Shown here in pieces: positions 56,681 to 64,000 of a stretch of DNA of 64,000 nucleotides. The stretch's first letter is position 1. Each line of letters opens with the position of its first letter. Made by a program: the position numbers and the translations under genes. The notes below the pieces were generated by a model, which saw nothing but the letters and a program-made list of their open reading frames with translations, made no database searches and was not told the origin of the DNA. This DNA comes from Agrypnia vestita (lineage: Eukaryota > Arthropoda > Insecta > Trichoptera > Phryganeidae): NCBI GenBank assembly GCA_016648135.1, contig JADDOH010002042.1:35952-99951 (forward strand), read 5' to 3'.

Positions 56681-56971
56681 ATATAATTAAACTAGTTAAC
56701 TTAGTTTACACCACTAAAATTTATTTGGTAAAACCAACCGGTTTCGGAAACGACGTTCCTTCATCAGGGTATACCCAATACTAATTGAACTTTACAAAAA
56801 TTACAAACAATCATACTTCAGTGTTAAGTGTCCAAATGGGGGTAAATAGTGGGGGGTGCGAAAGAAACAGGTGATAGGGTGAAAGGGAACATATTCAAAA
56901 TAGGACTGTAAGTTAAATTTTTTTTTTTTTTTTTTTAGTGGTGTAAACTAAGTTAACTAGTTTAATTATAT
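56681..56971. mobile_element. Inverted-repeat element with one hammerhead motif
   Basis: The left end ATATAATTAAACTAGTTAAC with TTAGTTTACACCACTA (56681-56716) is exactly mirrored at 56936-56971. Between them lie one hammerhead core on minus, a G-rich patch (56836-56880) and an 18-nt poly-T run (56918-56935) abutting the right arm. The poly-T plus inverted end looks like an A-tailed retroelement copied in reverse orientation. Confidence 0.75.
56735..56767 (-). ncRNA. Hammerhead-ribozyme-like motif
   Basis: On minus: CTGATGA (56767-56761, exact), one extra A, stem II GGAA...TTCC (four pairs, loop CGTCGT), then GAAACCGGTT. ACCGGT is self-complementary and replaces the ACATGT of other copies, so stem III pairing is kept with different bases. 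Confidence 0.65.
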
Positions 56972-57246
56972 TCATAATGAATAACCACAAAGTAATAGCA
57001 AAATACAACAGTAATTAATAATTAATCCGACAGCCCTTAACAGGTTTCAGACTCGAGAATATAAATTTCTAATTATTATAAAATATCGATTTTTAGTTTT
57101 ACATATTGATGTGTTTTGTTGTGTGCGTTAGTAAAAAATATAAATGTAACAAAAAATTACATTGAAAAAATAGTATTATTCATTCATTTAAGAAACTGCT
57201 TCCGAAATATTTCTAAATAATTGTAAATTGAACATTTAAGCTACTA

Positions 57247-57393
57247 AGGCCCGGTTGTTTCAAGTTGGATCAAAGAAAGCGTTCGTTTAAAGCATAGATT
57301 TTTGCGTTCTCCACCAATCAGACGATCTGTTTTCGTAAATATCTATGCTTTAAACGAACGCTTACTTTAATCCAACTTGAAACAACCGGCCCT
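57247..57393. mobile_element. Palindromic MITE, 147 bp
   Basis: AGGCCCGGTTGTTTCAAGTT at the left end is mirrored at the right with one mismatch. TA flanks both ends (57245-57246; 57394-57395). Arms of about 60 bp include TTAAAGCATAGAT and CGTTCGTTTAAA. Tc1/mariner-type MITEs have this form. Confidence 0.88.
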
Positions 57394-57395
57394 TA

Positions 57396-58581
57396 CTCTG
57401 TTATGTAGCCCGATATAATAATGCATAGATTAATTAATTATGCTGAGGGATTTACTATAACGGATAACTCAAACGCCAGGTATTCAACATATTTGTTAAA
57501 TTTTTCGGGAGAATGTTCCAACAAAAACGTACAAACAGTCATCAGTGCTACGAAGTTTGCCAACTTTTCATGGTCAGCAAACATGCTTTGAATAGATAGA
57601 TGAAAACAAGAATACACAATAATAACAGAATAATAACACACAATAATAATACATAATAAGTTTGTGACATAATATAAATTATATCAGATGAAAAATTTAT
57701 AAATGCATTTGACTTATATTAATACAACTAAATTTTATAATAAGAACACTAAAAGAAATAGGCACATTTTTAGATGAATAGCTTATTTGTGGGGTATAAA
57801 AGCAAAAGCATATAATATGCAATATCCAAAAAAAATGCAGTTACCGAGGATAAGTAATTAATAATGTACTGACTTCGATATATGATAGGAAACTTAGTCT
57901 ATAAATTTATTAAAAAGGAAAATAATAATAATGAAAATAATGATAAAAATGATGATGATTAGAAGAAAGTAAAATATTTTAATGAAGAAAGTGTTTTATA
58001 AATGAAATCAATAAATATGTACTTTAAAAATATATTGAAGATAATTAAATATAAATTAACATAATAGTTCTGATCTGTCACAATAAAACAAATATTAAAG
58101 GAAATTAAAAATTAAATAAATTTATTATAATTACACATCAAGAATATAAACACTATAAATCAATATGGCTACGATAAATGATGTCTTACAAAACGTGATA
58201 AACCTAATACCAACATTCAATGAACAATCTGAAAACTTCTTCTATCTTTTATTGTTACTTGCATTTCATAATTTGACTTTTTCAAATATGGTACCAGGTC
58301 TAAGAATTTCTGTATTAACATGCAGGCTCTGATGGGAGGCAACCCCTCAGTCTACAAATTAGAATACTGCGTGAGACGTGAAACATTATGAGCCAATATC
58401 GGAGGAATTTCTGAGCGGAGCTGCGTGCAAAGGCTTCGCATGAACTACCTAGATGTCCTGACTGCACATAATTGCAAGATTAAAAAAAAATTATCAAAAA
58501 AATAACCCCTCCCTTGAACCGGTCCGTTACACTCATGTTTAACTTTTCATGAATTTTAAATAAAAATTCTGCGAACCTTTT
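57396..58581. other. AT-rich DNA, nothing recognised
   Basis: Poly-A/AT simple sequence is common; no motif was found. Confidence 0.35.
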
Positions 58582-59246
58582 TGTCACGGGCTCGCTGCGG
58601 AGGGATCCAAATGAGACATTTGTAAAGAATTAAACAATTTTTAAAATAATATTTTTTTATGAAAGTATGTTCTAAGAAACAGTTACTGGATTTTGTTCCC
58701 AGAGGGATGATTAATTAATTAAGGATAAATAATAGAAGTCTCACAGTGACGATGCTAATATATTCCAGACTTCCATCTGTCTAGACGTCTCTAGCAACGA
58801 CCATAGTAATATATGAAAGGTTCTTGTTTCGAACTTTTATATAGAACTTTCAAAATTTGATAATGTGTTGATGTTCTTACGATGGAATTGGTGAACGTTG
58901 TATTGTGTAGAGTGATCACTTAAGCCACCTCATACAGGTTGTAAGCCCTGAGTCATCGTACAAGAGACTTCCATCCACTTTTTTCATTTTTATATTAGCT
59001 TTGTCACTGTGACGTCGGGTCTCGCATGGGTTCACAGTTCGCCTTTATTCGCCTTGTTGTATGGCTTTCGTTGTCAGCGAGGCTGCGACACAATTTATAA
59101 GGACCGGATTTCTCGGTCCTTCTGGTATATATTCGCATATTCGATCGGCTTTCAGATCTTTCCAGATCTTTCTAAAATATTCTAAAACATATTCGAAAAC
59201 ATTATTTTCAACTCTATAGTTCTCTTCGATTTTAGAATCCCTAACT
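58582..59246 (-). repeat. Solo LTR (HSE-LTR family), copy F, with a MITE inside
   Basis: It begins TGTCACGGG. The right end has decayed to TTTTAGAATCCCTAAC. TATA box TATAAAT-like on minus at 59094-59100. Upstream: TTT 59150, GAT 59155, TTC 59160, GAT 59165, TTC 59170, AAA 59175, TTC 59180, AAA 59185, TAT 59190, GAA 59195, all in 5-nt phase. Without the MITE (58733-59013) it is close to 385 bp. Confidence 0.72.
58733..59013. mobile_element. MITE nested in LTR copy F
   Basis: Ends GTCTCACAGTGACGATGCTAATATA and, inverted, GTCACAGTGACAAAGCTAATATA. The interior matches 44225-44460 in reverse orientation. Confidence 0.65.
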
Positions 59247-59249
59247 TCT

Positions 59250-60559
59250 AATCTGTCTTTTAATTGATGTGCTCATGACTGAGCATCTTGGTTCTTTCTT
59301 TTGCTTTTCCTCTTTTAATATGTTCTCTTAAATCTTAATAGAAATCGACATCCCGCCTTCTCTCCTTATGCATTCAAAGTGATCACCAATTTCACCAGGT
59401 TGTCTTTCTCTCTTTTAGTAACATGCTCAAATAATAATATAATATTTTTTGCTGAAAAGAGATATTCATTCGTTTCGCAGTCCATGATATTCGTAGCATA
59501 TGACGCCGATACCACAATATTGAAAGAGCCGCGCATGTTTCTTTCTTTTCTTCGTAGGTCCAAGATTCGACACTAAACTGAGCTATGGTTTAAATCAATT
59601 GGACTTTTATATATCTATAATGTACATCTACGTAGATATATTTTTTGCAAAGTGGAAAAATTGACCAGGTTAAATAATTGAGATTTTAACCCTTTATGTG
59701 CTAGGTATGAATAAATCCGAATTAGCGTTATTATTTCAAACTCTTTCACTTCAAATAAATAAAATCAAAGCAAGAAAATTCTTTGCTTTCATCACTTAAA
59801 TATATGAAATATCAACATGTTTCTAGAACAACGTTCTCTTTTTGAAGATAATTAGTATTTTTTTTAAATTAAAAATATATGAATGAATAATTGACGCATT
59901 ATGCTACTTTTTATGAAATTTTATTGAACATCTTAAGGGTTAAGGTTTTTTTTTACTACGTCATTGTACTTGTAGAGATATCTTAAAAAAAAGTAAACCT
60001 AATTTCTTAAATATTTCACACAATATAAATTTACATTTTGATAAAGTCAGTCTATGAACATCCCGCTACATCAACAATTTATCAAGTCATATACTTAAAT
60101 ACGTCGTTATCGCAAAAGAATACAGATAATATATTAGAATACTTAAATAAAAAACTAGGACAAAGATTCACAATATTGAAATTAAGAGTTTGTATCTATA
60201 GAAAAGAATTATAATTTTAATTTGATATAAAAACAGATTTTTGATATTTTTGCCAGTATGCTCACGATAGGTAATAGATTAGCTTAAAATACCCATCAGT
60301 GGTATGCAATCAGCACTTCTAGGTTATAAATTAAAGTATAATATCTCATTATACTACTGTCTTGATTTTCAGATTGTAAAAATATCATAATATTCTGCGA
60401 GTTAAATGTTCGATTTCGCTTTATTCCCAAAATATTTAGTTACGAAAATTATTTCAATGCACCGTGCGCATGTATTCGCGTCTTAGATTAGCATTTTTAT
60501 TATAGATTAACACTTATTTGGAGAATATTGAAGTGTTACCGGTTCACTTTATCTGGTGT
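59250..60559. other. AT-rich DNA with one hammerhead-like half
   Basis: On minus, 59837-59814 reads AGAAC-GTT-GTTCT, A, then GAAACATGTT, so stem II and the 3' core survive, but the CTGATGA half is unrecognisable. A 65-codon frame on each strand at 59366-59576 is without motif. Confidence 0.4.
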
Positions 60560-60960
60560 AGTCTAGCCCGTAAAATGGGCTTGAATTACGCCACAGATAT
60601 TTCGAGAGTCGCCAATAAAATATCCGCTCCGAAACACTGAAAGTATGGAATCCATAAAATATGAACAAGGGCGGTTCAATAATTCAGTACCCGGACGGCT
60701 AAACTCGGCGCGCATCGAAATAACCTCTTGTAGGCGGATGCTGCGAGTCCGAGCGGGACTCGGGCCAATAGGAATAACGACCTTATTGATTTCAGGCTCG
60801 CCGCGTGAATAATGGAGTTGTGTGTCAAGCCCATCCGACGGCCAATTAGCTCCCGGAGCAAACACTAAGGGTGGTTCCCGGCCCGGCAGGGAGGTCACGG
60901 CCGCTTTACGGATTAAGAGGTATTTAAAGCTGCGGTTATTATTTATCACTATATCCAACA
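60560..60960. other. GC-rich island, candidate conserved non-coding element
   Basis: High-complexity, CpG-containing block (GGACGGCTAAACTCGGCGCG, TCCGAGCGGGACTCGGG) in AT-rich surroundings. It contains several ATTA/TAAT cores. A 131-codon minus frame spans it, but the translation has no domain and mixed bias, so no gene is called. Confidence 0.4.
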
Positions 60961-61949
60961 GTAAAAAATAAAACTAAAAATAAAAATTTATGATGCCCCA
61001 AGAACCTACTACTTCATAACTATAACATAACTCGGTAAATGAGCTAGATATATTCGCCAACTCAAAAAGAAATGGAGATGCGAAAACGGATCGTTAAATC
61101 GAATTTCACTTCTCTGTGTCTATAAATATTATTGACTTTTAATTAATAATAAATGTTATACACTTATTCTTCTTCATTCTCTTATTTAAGAATGCTTGGG
61201 ATCACAAAGGCGCATCCATCTTCCCCTGTCTTGCACCGCCTTGGTACTAGCTTATCAGTCAAGGCTCAATCTGTCTCCCTAACGTCCTTTTTTATTTATC
61301 GTATTCTAATCTGGGGTGAAACACTAGCGTCTTAAATATATTTAAAAAATACGCAATTTTAATGAAGCTTATATTTTACTATATAGAATGAGTCTGGTCA
61401 CTATATTAAAAACCTGGTATCCTACCATTTTTATTGAAGTAAAGATGTTTTTTTGAGTAGCGTAATTTTAAACACTATGAATGCACATTCTTTTATATCA
61501 GTATTCAATTTAAGGGTCAGTAAGGAATATTTTTCTGCACTTTCAATAAACATCGGAAAATGCACCCTTCCCTACTCCCTAAACGTATATGTAAATGTAA
61601 ATGTATAAAACGTTTATGCCATAAAAGTATACTAATATATTTATTTATAATATATAATTTTATGAAAACTAATTATTTTCTTTTATTAATACTACTATCA
61701 GTTGCTAAAATGTTTAGTGTATCAATGTTTTGGAATATTTACCGTAATTTTGTCCTCGGATAGGTACTTTGTCTATTCTTTATCCTCACAAACCCTGGAA
61801 AATTTTTACATCTAACATATTGTTAGATCTAAAATTCTTGTCTAACATCACAGCATCATGGCTCGTCTTTCTGTAGAATGCAAATTAAACCATTGAAATT
61901 AATTAATGTTTAATTAATTAATTAATATCACTGGATACGAATTTAATCG
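60961..61949. other. AT-rich DNA with a possible LINE tail
   Basis: 61160-61275 on minus (GCAAGACAGGGGAAGATGGA...) ending in GAAGAAGAAT resembles the (AAG)n-tailed end of the LINE at 48530, but too little remains to assign. Confidence 0.35.
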
Positions 61950-62312
61950 GAGCACCGTTCTTTAATTCTCTATAATTTCGTAATTTGCCTTAATTGTCAC
62001 TCCTGATATACTGATACACGTTACTTTAATCGCTCAGGTTCACAATAGAAAACTCGCCGTTATGTCAGCGCCTTATTTTTTGTCTCTGGTCAGTTCATAG
62101 AGGTTCGCCTTCTATGGTTTTATTGCGGCTATCAAAACACGATGCGTTCAGCATCAGCACGATGTTCATGCGTGTACAAGGCACAATGTTCTAGATTGAT
62201 CGATAGACCTTTCCACATTTCTAGTGATTTCTAATTTATTAAAAAAACATGTGGAATACTGTGCAATCCTCGATTACGTATAGTATTTATAATTTTAGAC
62301 TCTAATGATAAT
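61950..62312 (-). repeat. Decayed HSE-LTR relative
   Basis: The right end TTTTAGACTCTAATGATAATA (about 62293-62313) resembles TTTTAGAATCTCGTGACAATA of the family, and the segment 62190-62245 (TTCTAGATTGATCGATAG, TTTCTAGTGATTTCTAAT) keeps several TTC units in 5-nt phase. The TATA box is unclear and the left end is not found. Confidence 0.4.
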
Positions 62313-62333
62313 ATTTAAAATATAATTTTTTTT

Positions 62334-62391
62334 TAAATGTTACCACTAAAAAAATATTATATTTTTTTAATATTTTTTTAATGGTAACATT
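62334..62391. repeat. AT-rich hairpin
   Basis: AAATGTTACCA.TAAAAAAATA pairs with its complement at the other end; both sides flank A/T runs. Confidence 0.7.
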
Positions 62392-63100
62392 TAATTTTAC
62401 CTAATTATTATGAAATATATGAGTTTTGATAAATTATGACGTGTTTTATTCAAACAAATAGGACCAACCGATCCTAGTGCCTCGGGGACACGTAAAATAA
62501 AACCGGAAAAAAATTCATAATGACTTACATAATATTTCCGCATAATAACCTCCGGCACTTGTGGTCACGTCGCATATCTCGATGTGGGGGAGAGAAAAAC
62601 AAAAGTATGAACATCCATACAAATGTCAAAAACGTTTCCGAACAGTAACCAACAACCAAACAAAAAGTAAGTCACTCACCTATAAAATTTTTGATTCAAA
62701 CCATAATTTTGATTCATTTTTTTACCCGGGTTGTTTATTTTACTTGGCAGGGTTTTTGTTGTTGTTGTAGTGTGTATTGGAATAATGCTCCCTGTGCCGT
62801 CACTTGGCATTCAGGCGAGCAGTTCTTCAAATCCAATTATTGCTTCTCGCTTTCGATGCATCTTCGTTTTGTCCTATATTTTTCCCTTCAGCCATTCTTT
62901 CTGGAAGGAAGACCCTTACCACACGTGTCCTTTATTTTTTTTAGCCCAGGCGGTGGCGTTCCTGGCTAAATTATGTATTCGGATCGGGTCTCGGTTGTCT
63001 TATATGTATGCGAAATGTGACATTGTGCTCCAGGATCCCTTCTTCTTTAAGCCCTTTGATAACATATGCTTTTGCGATGGTTCTTTTAAGATTTCATGAC
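62392..63100. other. GC-richer segment, possible decayed transposase (62690-63075)
   Basis: On minus, IAKAYVIKGLKEEG then LARNATAWAKKNKGHVW, a stop, FQKEWLKGK and REAIIGF loosely recall the CENP-B-like N-terminus of pogo/Jerky transposases (A..LA.kN...h, WL.gF). Frames are broken and the match is weak. A plus-strand 122-codon frame over the same DNA is the opposite-strand shadow. Confidence 0.25.
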
Positions 63101-63754
63101 GTTATCTCTCTTTAATGTTCATTCGGATATTCAAATAATATGTTCAGATCCTTTCATGTTCATAAAGTAAAATTTTAGGGCTCTTACAAAGAGAACAAAG
63201 TTTTAAATTCGATTTGGTGGTTAAGAAATAACAATGATTAATTATAAATTGCAACCATGTAGATGTGAATATGAATGCGTGCAGTAATACATCTGCTATA
63301 TATTTACCAGAGACACTAAAAAAAATGTGCAAAGCTTTAATTTCTGATATAAATTTAAATAACACGTTTATTTTGTTATTTATTATGTATGCACAATATG
63401 TACATACATAGTAGGTACATTTAACTCCGCTGTAGAAAATAATTCAAAATATGTATTTAAATAAAACCATCTAGTGAAAAAAAATTTTAACTAAGGAGCT
63501 GAGCATTTTTCAGGCATAATTTTTGGCAAACTCTATCCATTATCTATTAATTTTTAAAAAACAAAGTATTCAAAATAATTTTGGTATTTATTTATTTCAT
63601 TTCTTTACTTTTACATTTGTTTGAGTTAAATTATACTATGTATATATAATATGTTATAGGGATAAATTAGGGTTTTTATGTAAGAAAGAAATTCGTCGGA
63701 AATCCCGATATCAACAGAAAAATCTTATTGATATTTTAATTTTGAGTACCTTGA
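63101..63754. other. AT-rich DNA, nothing recognised
   Basis: Only A/T runs and short frames are seen. Confidence 0.35.
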
Positions 63755-63830
63755 TAACGTGGTTAGGACAATCGCCTTGTGATCCAAAGGTCGCGGGCTC
63801 GAACCTCACTCCAGAGTAGCAAGTTAGTCC
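63755..63830 (+). repeat. tRNA-like sequence, possible SINE head
   Basis: GTGGTTAGGACAATCGCC (63759) is A-box-like and GGGCTCGAACCTC (63795-63807) is B-box-like, spaced about 35 nt. The anticodon and acceptor arms do not pair convincingly. The family looks different from the SINE at 18425. Confidence 0.45.
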
Positions 63831-64000
63831 TATTTTCATAGCACAAGCGTTTAGCTTAGTTTGAATAGTAAGAATGTTGATATGACACGTATTCTGTGTT
63901 CGCATCTCTATTTTTTTTTAAATCTCTGGGATAAGGCATATTCATACATTTTTTTACGAATATATCTATCACGATTTAAAAAAAATTCAATTTATCCACA

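Noticed and set aside
60563..60958. 131-codon minus ORF
   Set aside because: Mixed composition and no domain; better read as a non-coding GC-rich island.
62731..63099. 122-codon plus ORF with a hydrophobic start
   Set aside because: The apparent signal peptide comes from a GTTGT repeat; the opposite strand has a weak transposase resemblance, so this frame is probably a shadow.

Overview
The window looks like insect nuclear DNA. It is AT-rich, with no operon-like gene packing and no bacterial genes. It carries a dense mix of eukaryotic mobile elements: four mariner copies (cecropia-like D,D34D transposases), a piggyBac relic, three PIF/Harbinger-type elements (two with MADF-domain genes or fragments), hAT pieces, MITEs, several non-LTR retrotransposon fragments, tRNA-derived SINE-like sequences and many solo LTRs. 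The order of insect cannot be fixed by eye. I found no host protein-coding gene, rRNA or functional tRNA gene. The stretch is best read as a gene desert or a very large intron.

Layout. 1-5 kb: an LTR cut by the window edge, a Jockey-type LINE 3' fragment, mariner copy 1, a hammerhead-like motif and an LTR. 5-11 kb: repeat-poor AT-rich DNA, one LINE 3' end, GC-richer islands. 11.6-14.4 kb: a 5'-truncated LINE reverse transcriptase (minus strand) and a Harbinger element with a small MADF ORF and a 145-bp tandem repeat. 15-24 kb: foldbacks, SINE pieces, and a second copy of the same LINE carrying an insertion that itself carries a hAT insertion. 24-26 kb: a foldback element hosting mariner copy 2. 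27.7-32.5 kb: a LINE 3' end, a clean solo LTR and a deleted piggyBac. 34-41.3 kb: a 56-bp perfect palindrome, mariner copies 3 and 4, an LTR. 42-49 kb: Harbinger and MITE elements, a large cluster of heat-shock-element-like units, a head-to-head hammerhead palindrome, a further LTR-like promoter and a LINE fragment. 50-63 kb: LTRs, a hammerhead-like site, a Harbinger element with a broken MADF gene, foldbacks, MITEs and decayed repeats.

Two systems stand out. (1) Six LTR copies of one family, plus a related plus-strand promoter and a free-standing cluster, carry runs of alternating TTC/GAA units in exact 5-bp phase. In the six LTRs the run lies about 23-60 bp upstream of a TATA-like box on the same strand. 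This is the layout of heat-shock elements and suggests a heat-inducible LTR family. (2) Several short inverted-repeat elements carry hammerhead-ribozyme-like cores (CTGANGA, stem II, GAAA, then a self-complementary stem III), one per arm and facing outward. Hammerheads are known in Penelope-like retroelements, but no reverse transcriptase is visible beside these.

Every transposase and reverse transcriptase seen is broken. Nothing autonomous appears to survive here, although parts of some elements (TIRs, LTR promoters, one right-arm hammerhead, the 52-codon MADF ORF) are still intact.
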